DNA of 43,816 bases, taken from contig JAJZSA010000014.1 of the NCBI GenBank assembly GCA_021822115.1, positions 1 through 43,816 of the forward strand. The letters are read 5' to 3'. This document shows, piece by piece, positions 33,124-41,938 of the stretch (position 1 is the stretch's first letter; every line of letters begins with the position of its first letter). A model generated the notes under the pieces. The model worked only from the letters and a program-made list of their open reading frames with translations. It had not been told where the DNA came from and searched no databases. Origin of the DNA: Pseudomonadota bacterium. GTDB lineage: Bacteria > Pseudomonadota > Gammaproteobacteria > Burkholderiales > Gallionellaceae. Made by a program: the position numbers and the translations under genes.

Positions 33124-34287
33124 ATGGCGTTCCCGCGTTCCTGCGACATCTTCTGCGCCGTGGTGGATAACTACGGCGACATCGGCGTGTGCTGGCGTCT
33201 GGCGCGACAACTGGCGCATGAACATGGCCTGCTGGTGCGACTGTGGGTGGATGATCTGCACAGCTTCGGCGCCATGCTGCCGGAACTGGAAGTGACCCTG
33301 CCGCAGCAGACCTGTCGCGGCGTCGAGATCCGCTGGTGGAGGGACGAGCTGCCGGAGGTCGAAGCAGCCGATCTGGTGATCGGCGCCTTCGCCTGCAAAT
33401 TGCCGTCAGCCTATATGCATGCGATGGCCGCGCGTAGCGTCCGGCCGGTATGGGTGAACCTGGAATACCTGTCGGCGGAAGACTGGGTGGAGACGCACCA
33501 CGGCCTGCCGTCGCCGCATCCCAGTTTGCCGCTGACCCGATATTTCTTCTTCCCCGGCTTCACCGTGCGCACCGGCGGTCTGCTGATCGAGCGTGGCCTG
33601 TTGGCACAGCGCGCGGCCTTCCAGTCCGATGCGGCGGCGCTGGCTGCGTACTGGCAGGCGTTGGGCGTGCCGGAACGGCACAGTGATGAGCTGCGAGTGT
33701 CGCTGTTCTGTTATGAGAACGCAGGCATCGCGCCCTTGTTGCAGACATGGGCGGATGGCGTGGCGCCGGTGCGCTGCCTGTTGCCGGAGGGCAGGGCGTT
33801 GCCGCAGGTGGCGGCGTTCTTCGGTCGTGAGCGCGGGCGGGCGGGCGATGTGTGGCAGCGCGGCAGCCTCTGCGTGCATGTGCTGCCGTTCGTCGAACAG
33901 GCGGAGTATGACCGCCTGCTGTGGGCGTGCGATGTGAATTTCGTGCGCGGCGAGGATTCCTGCGTGCGCGCCCAGTGGGCCGGACGGCCGTTCGTGTGGC
34001 ACATCTATCCGCAACATGACGGGGTGCACCTGGACAAGCTGGAAGCCTTGTGCCGGCGCTATGTGCAAGGGCTGCCGGCCGAGGCTGCTGCTGCGGTGCG
34101 CGGACTGTGGTCGGCCTGGAATGCCGATGCCGGCCGGATGGGCGCGGCATGGCCGGCCTTCGTGGCCCGGCGGGGGCTGCTCACCGAGCATACACAAGCC
34201 TGGGCCACCGGCCTGTCGGCCAACGATCTCGCATTGAATTTGCTGGATTTTTCGCGCCGAGTTGCTATAGAATCCGCGCCTTCGTAA
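33124..34287 (+). CDS. earP: EF-P arginine rhamnosyltransferase EarP
   Basis: The 387-residue glycosyltransferase transfers rhamnose from dTDP-rhamnose to Arg32 of elongation factor P. The N-terminal [21 protein letters not shown] contains the conserved Asp15 and Asp19. The C-terminal nucleotide-sugar site reads [26 protein letters not shown]. The start at 33124 fits the family. The downstream efp gene encodes an EF-P with arginine at position 32, the matching substrate, which strongly supports the assignment. Confidence 0.95.
   Translation: MAFPRSCDIFCAVVDNYGDIGVCWRLARQLAHEHGLLVRLWVDDLHSFGAMLPELEVTLPQQTCRGVEIRWWRDELPEVEAADLVIGAFACKLPSAYMHAMAARSVRPVWVNLEYLSAEDWVETHHGLPSPHPSLPLTRYFFFPGFTVRTGGLLIERGLLAQRAAFQSDAAALAAYWQALGVPERHSDELRVSLFCYENAGIAPLLQTWADGVAPVRCLLPEGRALPQVAAFFGRERGRAGDVWQRGSLCVHVLPFVEQAEYDRLLWACDVNFVRGEDSCVRAQWAGRPFVWHIYPQHDGVHLDKLEALCRRYVQGLPAEAAAAVRGLWSAWNADAGRMGAAWPAFVARRGLLTEHTQAWATGLSANDLALNLLDFSRRVAIESAPS
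34268..34280 (+). promoter_or_regulatory. Candidate -10 box with CCGCGCC discriminator for efp, inside the earP end
   Basis: TAGAATCCGCGCC lies within the last codons of earP, 30 bases before the efp ATG. It suggests efp is also transcribed on its own. It is one of four similar elements in the window. Confidence 0.45.
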
Positions 34288-34310
34288 TCCAGCTCAAGAT
34301 AGGTAACAGC

Positions 34311-34877
34311 ATGAAGATCGCTCAAGAACTCCGCGCCGGTAACGTGGTGATGGTCAAGGACCAGCCGCTGGTGGTGCAAAAATGTGAATACAGCCGTTCC
34401 GGCCGCAGCGGTTCGGTGGTGAAATTCAAATTCAAGAACCTGTTGACCGACGCACCCAGCGAAGCGGTGTACTCGGCCGACGACAAATTCGACCAGATCA
34501 TCCTCGACAAGAAGGAATGCACCTATTCCTATTTCGCCGATCCGATGTACGTGTTCATGGACGAAGAGTACAACCAGTACGAAGTCGAGAAGGAGAACCT
34601 CGGCGACGCGGTGAACTTCATCATGGACGGCATGGAAGACAAATGCGAAGTGACCTTCTACAACGAAAAGGCCATCTCCGTGGAGCTGCCGACCACCATC
34701 GTGCGTGAAGTGGAATACACCGAGCCTGCCGTGCGTGGCGACACTTCCGGTAAGGTGATGAAGCCGGCCAAGCTGGTCGGTTCCGGCTACGAACTGCCGG
34801 TGGCTGCGTTCATCGAGATCGGCGACAAGATCGAGATCGACACTCGCACCAACGAGTTCAAGAAGCGCGCCAGCTAA
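34311..34877 (+). CDS. efp: Translation elongation factor P (Arg32 type)
   Basis: The 188-residue protein has three beta-barrel domains. EF-P rescues ribosomes stalled at consecutive prolines. The loop tip reads [10 protein letters not shown] with Arg32 at the modified position, instead of Lys as in E. coli. This is the class modified by EarP-mediated rhamnosylation. The C-terminal [18 protein letters not shown] is standard. AGGTAA precedes the ATG. A strong terminator follows. Confidence 0.97.
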   Translation: MKIAQELRAGNVVMVKDQPLVVQKCEYSRSGRSGSVVKFKFKNLLTDAPSEAVYSADDKFDQIILDKKECTYSYFADPMYVFMDEEYNQYEVEKENLGDAVNFIMDGMEDKCEVTFYNEKAISVELPTTIVREVEYTEPAVRGDTSGKVMKPAKLVGSGYELPVAAFIEIGDKIEIDTRTNEFKKRAS

Positions 34878-34894
34878 GTCGCTTTCAACGCGTC

Positions 34895-34935
34895 AAACAA
34901 AAGAGCCGCTGCATCGCAGCGGCTCTTTTGTTTTG
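34895..34935. terminator. Bidirectional terminator between efp and the mutarotase gene
   Basis: AAACAAAAGAGCCGCTGC and GCAGCGGCTCTTTTGTTT pair around ATC, giving a GC-rich stem flanked by A and T tracts. It suits both convergent transcripts. Confidence 0.92.
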
Positions 34936-34952
34936 GTGTGACGGGAACAGGC

Positions 34953-35858
34953 TTACAGTTTCTCGGTGCTGTATACCGCGACCAGACGATGCGTCTCGCC
35001 GGGTTGCACGGTGAGTGTGTTCTCCAGGGCGTTGCCGCTCTCCACGCAGACCATGTCGCGATGCAGGGCCGGGCCGAAGTCGCCCATCTTCTCTGCCTTC
35101 TCGGTCCACGGATTCCACACCACGGTGGATTTGCTGCCCTGCTTGGCGATGCGGATGGCGCGCTTCAGGCCCTTGTCCTCGATCACGCAATCGGCTTCGG
35201 TATTCACATACACGCGATCCACTTCGCTCTCGATCACGATGGGGCCTTGCTGGGTGCAGCGGGCGAAATCCTGCACCTTGTCCAGATAGTCGCAGCCTTC
35301 CAGGCCGCGGATGCTCATGTTGCCGACATCGCTGATGTAGAAGTAGGTATGCAGCGCCTCGGACAGTTCGAACGGCGCATTGCCGGTGTTGGTGGTGATG
35401 AGTTCCACACGCAGCGCTTTACCCACGGTCACTTCCAGTTGCGCGATGCAGGGGTGCGGCCACTGGGTGCGGGTGGTGTCGCTCTCGATCAGGCCGAAGC
35501 GCAGGAAGGTGGAGCCATCCTCGTTGGCGCGTGTCTGTAGCAACTCCCACGGCACAGTGCGGGCGAAACCGTGGCCGGGCAAGCTGCTGTCGGTCTTGTG
35601 CGGACCGAACCACGGCCAGCACAGCGGCACGCCACCTCGGATGGATTTGCCCGGCGCGAACTTGGCCTTGGGCGACAGCCAGATCAGCGGTTCTTCGCCG
35701 CGCGGCTGGAAGGTGGCGACATGGGCGCCTTGCAGGGCGATGTTGGCCAGTGCGTGCTGGTTGGCGACCTCGGCGATGATCACACCATCGGCGATCTCGC
35801 GCAGTTGTACATGGTTCTCGATGGCGTGCTTCTGGTTCAGGTGATGCAGGATGCTCAT
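34953..35858 (-). CDS. D-hexose-6-phosphate mutarotase homologue (YeaD-like aldose epimerase)
   Basis: The 301-residue beta-sandwich protein has ALQGAHVATFQPRGEEPLIWLSP, SIRGGVPLCWPWFGPH and LPGHGFARTVPWEL, which mark the glucose-6-phosphate 1-epimerase group. The conserved His and Glu pair for proton transfer are in GHGFAR and the late VCVESGNA stretch. It interconverts alpha and beta forms of hexose-6-phosphates. It follows the secretion ATPase gene after 17 bases on the same strand; no functional link is evident. Confidence 0.9.
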   Translation of the reverse strand: MSILHHLNQKHAIENHVQLREIADGVIIAEVANQHALANIALQGAHVATFQPRGEEPLIWLSPKAKFAPGKSIRGGVPLCWPWFGPHKTDSSLPGHGFARTVPWELLQTRANEDGSTFLRFGLIESDTTRTQWPHPCIAQLEVTVGKALRVELITTNTGNAPFELSEALHTYFYISDVGNMSIRGLEGCDYLDKVQDFARCTQQGPIVIESEVDRVYVNTEADCVIEDKGLKRAIRIAKQGSKSTVVWNPWTEKAEKMGDFGPALHRDMVCVESGNALENTLTVQPGETHRLVAVYSTEKL

Positions 35859-35875
35859 GGTTCTTCCCTTTGTTT

Positions 35876-37660
35876 TTAATTCTGTTCAGAAGGTGGTGCG
35901 GTTTTCAAGACTTCTTCCATGGTGGTCAATCCGGCGGCGACCTTTTGCGCACCGGAGATGCGCAGCGGTTTCATGCCTTCGCGTCCGGCCTGGTCGCGCA
36001 GTGCCGCGATGTCCGTTTCACTGGTGATCAGTTTACGCAGTTCCGGCGACATCAGCAGGATCTCATAGATGCCGATACGGCCAGCATAACCGGTCATGCG
36101 GCATTCCAGGCAGCCTTGCGGACGATACAGGGTCTGCGGGCGGGCCGCCTTCCAGGGCGAGACCAGGCTGTCCCACAACGCATGTTCCGTCTCGCTGGCA
36201 GGATGGCTCTTCTTGCAATGCGGGCACAGTGTGCGCACCAGACGCTGCGCCATGATGCCGAGCAGGGTGGCGTTGAGCAGGTAGGGCGGTACGCCGAGAT
36301 CGAGCAGGCGCGTGACGGCAGAGGGGGCATCGTTGGTATGCAGCGTAGACAGCACCAGATGGCCGGTGAGGGCTGCCTGGATCGCCATGTCTGCCGTCTC
36401 CAGGTCGCGGATCTCGCCCACCATGATGATGTCCGGGTCCTGGCGCATCAGCGCACGCACCCCATCGGCGAAGCTCACGCCGATATCGGCCTGCACCTGC
36501 ATCTGGTTGAAAGAGGGCTCCACCATCTCGATGGGGTCTTCCAGCGTGCATACGTTGACCTCGGGCGTGGCCAGTTGCTTGAGCGTGGAATACAGCGTGG
36601 TGGTCTTGCCGGAACCGGTGGGGCCGGTGACCAGGATGATGCCGTGCGGCTTCTTGGTCATCGTCTCCCAGCGCGTGCGGTCGTCCTCGGAGAAGCCCAG
36701 TTCGGCAAAATCGCGCACCAGCACTTCGGGGTCGAAGATACGCATCACCAGCTTTTCGCCGAAAGCCGTAGGCAGCGTGGACAGGCGTAATTCGATCTCC
36801 TGCCCCGCTTCGGTGCGCGTCTTGATGCGGCCATCCTGCGGGCGGCGTTTCTCCATCAGATCCATGCGTCCCAGCAGCTTGATGCGGCTGGTCATCGCGG
36901 TGACCACCGACATCGGCAACTGATGCACCTGATGCAACACGCCATCGATGCGGAATCGCACGATGCCCACGTCGCGGCGCGGCTCGATGTGGATGTCCGA
37001 GGCGCGCTGGTCGAAGGCGTATTGCCACAGCCAGTCGACGATATGCACGATGTGCTGGTCGTTGGCATCGAACTGGCGGTTGCCCTTGCCCATCTCCACC
37101 AGTTGTTCGAAAGAAGCGAGCGTGGATTTGTCGGGTGAGGCCTTGGTCGCGCTCTTCACCGAGCGTGCCAGGTTGTAGAACTCCACCAGATAGCGCTTGA
37201 TATCCAGCGGTGAGGCCACCACGCGGCGGATGTTCTTGCGCGAGGTCTGGCGCAAGACCGGTTCCCAATCGCGCAGCCAGGGTTCCGCCGTAGCCACCAC
37301 CAGTTCACCTTTCTCCACGCGCAGCGGCATGATGGCGAAACGGTTCGCGTAATCGATGGACATCAGCTCGGTGAGATCGGAGAAGTCGATCTTCAGCGGA
37401 TCGATGTGCATGTATTCCAGTCCGGCCTTGCCGGCCAGCCATTCAGTGAGCATCTCCAGTGTCAGCACGGAGTGCGGCGCCACTTGCGACTTCAAGCCTT
37501 TTTCAGCAATTTGACTCAGTGGATGGCTGTCGCTGCGTTGCAGTCGCCGTTCGGCTGCGAAAGCCTCGGCATCCGCCTTGGCAAGCAGGCCGTCGGCGAC
37601 CAGCATGTCCAGCAATTCGGATAAGCGCAGTTTGTGGTTGGGAAGTTCCAGGAGGCCCAT
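35876..37660 (-). CDS. GspE/PilB-family secretion or pilus ATPase
   Basis: The 594-residue hexameric ATPase energises type II secretion or pilus assembly. An N-terminal MshEN-like domain (about residues 40-160) is the type that can bind cyclic di-GMP. The core has Walker A GPTGSGKTTT (about 345), the Asp box, Walker B-like DPDIIMVGEIRD (about 407) and the His box LVLSTLHTNDAPS. A tetracysteine zinc motif follows: CPHC (about 478) and CLEC (about 518). It stands alone without other gsp or pil core genes here, so whether it serves the pili made by the 19-26 kb operon is unknown. Confidence 0.9.
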   Translation of the reverse strand: MGLLELPNHKLRLSELLDMLVADGLLAKADAEAFAAERRLQRSDSHPLSQIAEKGLKSQVAPHSVLTLEMLTEWLAGKAGLEYMHIDPLKIDFSDLTELMSIDYANRFAIMPLRVEKGELVVATAEPWLRDWEPVLRQTSRKNIRRVVASPLDIKRYLVEFYNLARSVKSATKASPDKSTLASFEQLVEMGKGNRQFDANDQHIVHIVDWLWQYAFDQRASDIHIEPRRDVGIVRFRIDGVLHQVHQLPMSVVTAMTSRIKLLGRMDLMEKRRPQDGRIKTRTEAGQEIELRLSTLPTAFGEKLVMRIFDPEVLVRDFAELGFSEDDRTRWETMTKKPHGIILVTGPTGSGKTTTLYSTLKQLATPEVNVCTLEDPIEMVEPSFNQMQVQADIGVSFADGVRALMRQDPDIIMVGEIRDLETADMAIQAALTGHLVLSTLHTNDAPSAVTRLLDLGVPPYLLNATLLGIMAQRLVRTLCPHCKKSHPASETEHALWDSLVSPWKAARPQTLYRPQGCLECRMTGYAGRIGIYEILLMSPELRKLITSETDIAALRDQAGREGMKPLRISGAQKVAAGLTTMEEVLKTAPPSEQN

Positions 37661-37911
37661 GAGCCAGTTCCGTATGAAGTGCGGCGACTATACCGGCATC
37701 GGCAGGGGGCGGCAATGCACAATGGATGGCGCAAACAAAAAGCCCATCTTGGGAGATGAGCTTTTTGCTTTGTTGGTGGGGCGGGGACTACCGAATAACC
37801 TTCCGTATGCCTTGCTGCAGTGCGGTTTGTGAAGCTCGGTTGTTACCAGTTGCCCCCAAAGTTGCCCCCATATAGGTATGACTGGTGGCGCTCTTGTTCC
37901 ACATCATACCT
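37661..37911. other. Gene-poor junction between the chromosome and the prophage-like segment
   Basis: 251 bases without a convincing gene. They hold the terminator at 37732-37772 and a 12-base tandem repeat GTTGCCCCCAAA/GTTGCCCCCATA at 37849-37872. This is the likely left end of the prophage-like segment, but no duplicated attachment site can be recognised because the other end is outside the window. Confidence 0.5.
37732..37772. terminator. Hairpin terminator at the prophage-side boundary
   Basis: CAAACAAAAAGC and GCTTTTTG-C-TTTG arms surround CCATCT-TGGG-AGATGA. The T-rich arm reads rightwards and the A-rich arm leftwards, so it could stop leftward transcription coming from the phage-like genes before the ATPase gene. 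Confidence 0.7.
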
Positions 37912-40900
37912 TCATTTGTGTGCGCCGCTTTTCACATCAAGAACAGTCTCCTTGAGCAGAGCATTTTTCTCTTGGAACAGATTATCAAGTCTCGCCCGCT
38001 TCTCTGTGCGGGTGAGCGGTGATCGTAGCGTTTCGGTGATTTCCGCATTGATGGACTGAACGTTCCGGCCCGCACGCTCAAGTTGCTTCGCGCTGGTGCT
38101 CAATGGGGCATTCTCGATCTCGTCTGCAATACCCGAGCGCCCGGATTGATCCAGTTCGCGCATGGTGCCGTGTAGCCGTCTTGCTTCGCCCAGCATGTCG
38201 TAGAACATGGTTTCGTATTTGGTGTGCTTCGCCGGGTCGGCTTCATAGAACCGACGCACCACTGGCAGTTCATCCATGCGCTTCTCAGGCAGACGGTCGC
38301 TGTACAGTGCGCCGTCCGACAACATCAGGCCGTACATCGCCCAAGTGTTGAAGTAGCCGCGCAACAGGGCTTCGGCGCGCACCGGGTTGATTTGCATGCC
38401 TTCCGGAAGATCCCTGCTTGCCATGCCGGCCGCTTTCAGTGTCTCACTTGTCGTCGGCTTGGCGCGCAGGAACGGCTGCATGTTCTCCATGCCTGGAGTC
38501 TCAATTGGAGCATTGGTGAAGCCATTGCGGTTCGTGGCCTGCTCATAGAGTGGCGCTACCACCTGCGGCATCATGTTCAGGTTGAAGAGGTTTGTCAGAA
38601 TGCGGCCGGTAGCCTTGCCAAACTCAGGCTCCTGCCCGTTCAGTTCTGCCACTGTGCGCTCAGCTACCGAGGCCAGCGCCCCCACCTCCCATATCTTCGG
38701 GTAGCGGAAATGCTCCTCCCTCCCATCCACTGGAACGAAGAAATGCCAGTAAGCATCCTTGTCCCAGTCCTCCAGCTCGGCATAGCGCGGATTGTCCTTG
38801 TTCTGCCAGTACAGCCAAGCAGACAGCAGCGCGATGGTGCCAGCCTTGGCGGCAATCGCGCCCTTGTTCGGATCGTGCGCCAGACCTCGATATAGACGGT
38901 CCATGCTCACCATCGCGGGGCGCAGGAACATCACCGTGTCGTATAACGCCCCCAGCACTTGGCTGTCGCCCTTCATGGCAAAGTCCGTACTGATCTCGCG
39001 CCCCCGGTATGCGGCCTCTCTGGGCTGCATTCCATGATCTCGCAGCCGCTTGTATTCACCCAGACGGGTGCTCATTTCGAACGCATCGGCCACTGTCTCC
39101 AAGAAGTACATCACCTTGTCCGGGCTATCCAGCATCGTTTTGGAGTTGAACCCCTTGCTACTGTAGAACCGATCCAAGTGAGCGCGGAAGGTAGCCTCGT
39201 CCGAAAGATATGACGCGAACCCGCCGCCATTGGCGAGATATTCCCGGTAGGCGGAATCCTGCTTGATGCGTGACGCCATGCCACGGACAGATTCCACGAA
39301 AGGGCGAAATCCAACCTGCGACATCACCGCCCCCATGATGGTGTCCCGCGCGATGTTCGCCACCATGAAGTCCGGCGTCAGCGTGATGGTCATCTGCCCG
39401 ACGCGCTTGGGCAAACCAAGCCAGCGGATAATCCAGTGCTGCGGCGCACGGTTCAGCGAGGAAACAGCCCGGTATAGCAGCGGGTCTGCCACCTCGTAAT
39501 AGGTCGGCTTGCCGTCCTCCAGCACCGCCATTATGTTGCCCTTGGGCGCCTGGCTATGCACCATGAACTCGAACAGGCCTGGGGCACCTTCCATCTGCTG
39601 ATCGATCTGCGCCACCAGCTTCGCCTGATCGGCGTCCAGCATTCCCATGCGCGCTGCCTTCGGGTCGATTCCTGCGGCCGCCAGTAGCTTTTCCCTGACT
39701 TGCTCACGGTCGATCTTCACCTGCTTGGAATCCGGAGCGATTTTCACCAGGAAGTTGCCACCGCCTTTCTGTGTCTCGGCCAGCTTCACAATTTTGGCGC
39801 GTGCCTCGTTCTTCAAGGCTGTGTCGATCAGAGTTGCGGCGTTCTGGGTCATGTTGCCGAGGATGTCACGCAGGTTGCTGGTTCCGCCAGTCAGCTTCTG
39901 AATGCCAGCCCAATTACCTTGCGCACCACCCTTGGATGCTGATGCGCCGGCCTGCCCTACCCGGTAATAGGGCAGGTATTGGGTGCGCTGCCACATGCTG
40001 CGCGCCTGTTTGTTGATGACGCCCATGCTCTCGGCAAAATCGAGCACGCCCTTGTTCCATGCCTGGTATTCAGCGAAAGCCGTTTCATATTCCGGCTTCT
40101 TGAGCTGAAGCATAGACCGCACCTCAGCAGGAGTGAACAGCCTTTCACGGCCTTGCATCATCAATTCATGCGAGCTTCTCCCGACCGCGTACATCAAGAA
40201 CTCGTCAAGGTTTCCGGCCACCGGCTCCAGTATTTTCTCCAGCCCCTTCCCCTGAAAATCGAATGCGCCACCTTCCTTGCGGATCGGCGCGCCCAAGCGG
40301 ATCGCACCGTCAACCAGACCGCCCGCACCACGGGTCAGACGAGCAGTTTCATACGCACCTTGGGGGGCCGTCTTTCCGGTGAGTTGGCGTTCCATGCGGT
40401 ACACCCCATGCAGATCATCGACCGCTGCTTGGCGGAACTTGTCGCCCATGCCGTCCAGTGCATCGTTGATGCTGCGCTGCATTCCCACCTTGGATTGCGC
40501 CCGATGCAGGGCGTCCTGTCTGAACCATGCCGTCATCCCGTCTTGCGCCCTGCGGATAGCCTGTCCGTTCGGATGCCTCCGGGTGAAGTGGTCAAACCAT
40601 CTGTAGTAATTGGGGGCGACCGCCTTGGCCTTTTCAGGCTGGGTCATGTACAGCCGAGTAAATTCTGCAAAGCCTTCAAACAGCTTGGTCTTGTCGTAAC
40701 TGACGCTACGCAATTCGGCCGCATGCTCCTTTGCCATGTCGCCCTTGAGCCAAGATTCCCGGATGGCCGGGATTCGATCATCCAGCGCATGGGCAATCTC
40801 ATGCGCCGCCACCTCAAGGTCAGATTTGTTCTTGATCCGCACTGCGCCTATCTTCGGGATATAGAAACCGAGGCGCTTGCCGATCACCCGCCCCTCATAA

Positions 40901-41928
40901 ATACGAATCCCTAAATCCTTCATCAGCGGAGCCAGTACATCCTCGCGACGGATTGGCTTCTCAGACAGCTTGCCTGTAGAAGCTTCGTTGTCTGCAAAGC
41001 CAGTGTAATTCTGGCCCGGAGCCCAAGCCGACCTCGCCTCTACCGACTTCTCTGGCATCACTTCTTCAAGCGGAGTAAATCCCCTAGACGAGGTTTCAAT
41101 AGCTCCAGTCGTAGGCGATTCCGTTGCAACCTCCCCTGAAACCTTTGGATTCTCCAAGCCGCCTTCAAATTCGGCGCCCCCCATGGTTACGCTCGTTTCC
41201 TTGGGGAGGGCTTTGGGCGTAACCGAGTCCGTAACCATGCTTGCGCTCTCCGCAAGCGTTGCTTGGGTCTCGGCTGCCGGAGTGGCTGCGCCCTGCCCTT
41301 GGCGGTGATCAATCGCGCTTTTGGACAGATCGGTGGGTGCCGGCGAGCTTGCCACCGGCGCCTGTTTGTTGATCTCCACCAAGTGCTCCCCGTGTTCTTC
41401 CGCCGCCTTAGTCAGTGGCCCTTTGGTGGCTGAAAACTTCGCCAGCGGGACCATCGGCAGCGCGTTAACTGCTGTATCGGCTGCCGTAGCCAGTACCGGA
41501 CTGCCAGTGGCGTCCAGCGTCTGATCGCCAACATACCGGCCGGCCTCGGCAAGTTTCTGTAATGGGTAGGTGGTTGCACCGGTCAGGTGCTGGCCGGATT
41601 CCGTCTGTGGTTGATAGGTCAGTGCGCTGGCGACCTTGTGCACCACATCGGCCGGATCAGTCTCGGTCAATCCGATAGCATCGGTCGCCATGGCTCCAAG
41701 CCCTGCGATACCCGCCACCGGCACGGCAATGGCTTGGGTGGCCAGGTTCCCCGCCGTCTCTGCGATGGGGTACAGCCTGGCAATGTCCTTCAACGTCTCG
41801 ACTGCGGGCGCGAACAATCCAGGAGCTTCTGCTTCCTCTTTCGCGGTCCTCAATGGCGTGAAACCGGGCTGTGCCGTGTTGCTTTCTGTTGCGTGCTGTT
41901 GCGCGTCTGCTATCGGAGTAAAGCTCAT
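37912..41928 (-). CDS. Large phage polyvalent-type protein with zincin motif and LPD38-like C-terminal region
   Basis: The 1338-residue protein has an N-terminal disordered part with a short hydrophobic stretch (about 66-86) and low-complexity Ser/Thr/Ala/Glu sequence to about residue 310. A metallopeptidase-like segment contains AAHEIAHALDD (HExxH, first His about 375). A long helical region follows. The last third (ITLTPDFMVANIARDTIMGAVMSQVGFRPFVESVRG, STDFAMKGDSQVLGALYDTVMFLRP) resembles the LPD38 domain of polyvalent proteins, from memory of that family. Polyvalent proteins are large multi-domain proteins thought to enter the new host with phage or conjugative DNA. The motif FTPI/L recurs at residues 3, 23 and 284. 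Confidence 0.75.
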   Translation of the reverse strand: MSFTPIADAQQHATESNTAQPGFTPLRTAKEEAEAPGLFAPAVETLKDIARLYPIAETAGNLATQAIAVPVAGIAGLGAMATDAIGLTETDPADVVHKVASALTYQPQTESGQHLTGATTYPLQKLAEAGRYVGDQTLDATGSPVLATAADTAVNALPMVPLAKFSATKGPLTKAAEEHGEHLVEINKQAPVASSPAPTDLSKSAIDHRQGQGAATPAAETQATLAESASMVTDSVTPKALPKETSVTMGGAEFEGGLENPKVSGEVATESPTTGAIETSSRGFTPLEEVMPEKSVEARSAWAPGQNYTGFADNEASTGKLSEKPIRREDVLAPLMKDLGIRIYEGRVIGKRLGFYIPKIGAVRIKNKSDLEVAAHEIAHALDDRIPAIRESWLKGDMAKEHAAELRSVSYDKTKLFEGFAEFTRLYMTQPEKAKAVAPNYYRWFDHFTRRHPNGQAIRRAQDGMTAWFRQDALHRAQSKVGMQRSINDALDGMGDKFRQAAVDDLHGVYRMERQLTGKTAPQGAYETARLTRGAGGLVDGAIRLGAPIRKEGGAFDFQGKGLEKILEPVAGNLDEFLMYAVGRSSHELMMQGRERLFTPAEVRSMLQLKKPEYETAFAEYQAWNKGVLDFAESMGVINKQARSMWQRTQYLPYYRVGQAGASASKGGAQGNWAGIQKLTGGTSNLRDILGNMTQNAATLIDTALKNEARAKIVKLAETQKGGGNFLVKIAPDSKQVKIDREQVREKLLAAAGIDPKAARMGMLDADQAKLVAQIDQQMEGAPGLFEFMVHSQAPKGNIMAVLEDGKPTYYEVADPLLYRAVSSLNRAPQHWIIRWLGLPKRVGQMTITLTPDFMVANIARDTIMGAVMSQVGFRPFVESVRGMASRIKQDSAYREYLANGGGFASYLSDEATFRAHLDRFYSSKGFNSKTMLDSPDKVMYFLETVADAFEMSTRLGEYKRLRDHGMQPREAAYRGREISTDFAMKGDSQVLGALYDTVMFLRPAMVSMDRLYRGLAHDPNKGAIAAKAGTIALLSAWLYWQNKDNPRYAELEDWDKDAYWHFFVPVDGREEHFRYPKIWEVGALASVAERTVAELNGQEPEFGKATGRILTNLFNLNMMPQVVAPLYEQATNRNGFTNAPIETPGMENMQPFLRAKPTTSETLKAAGMASRDLPEGMQINPVRAEALLRGYFNTWAMYGLMLSDGALYSDRLPEKRMDELPVVRRFYEADPAKHTKYETMFYDMLGEARRLHGTMRELDQSGRSGIADEIENAPLSTSAKQLERAGRNVQSINAEITETLRSPLTRTEKRARLDNLFQEKNALLKETVLDVKSGAHK

Positions 41929-41938
41929 TTGCCGCTCC

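Noticed and set aside
37820..38059. A plus-strand frame of 79 codons that might be an integrase tail
   Set aside because: It overlaps the end of the polyvalent gene on the opposite strand, has no recombinase motif and no upstream domain.
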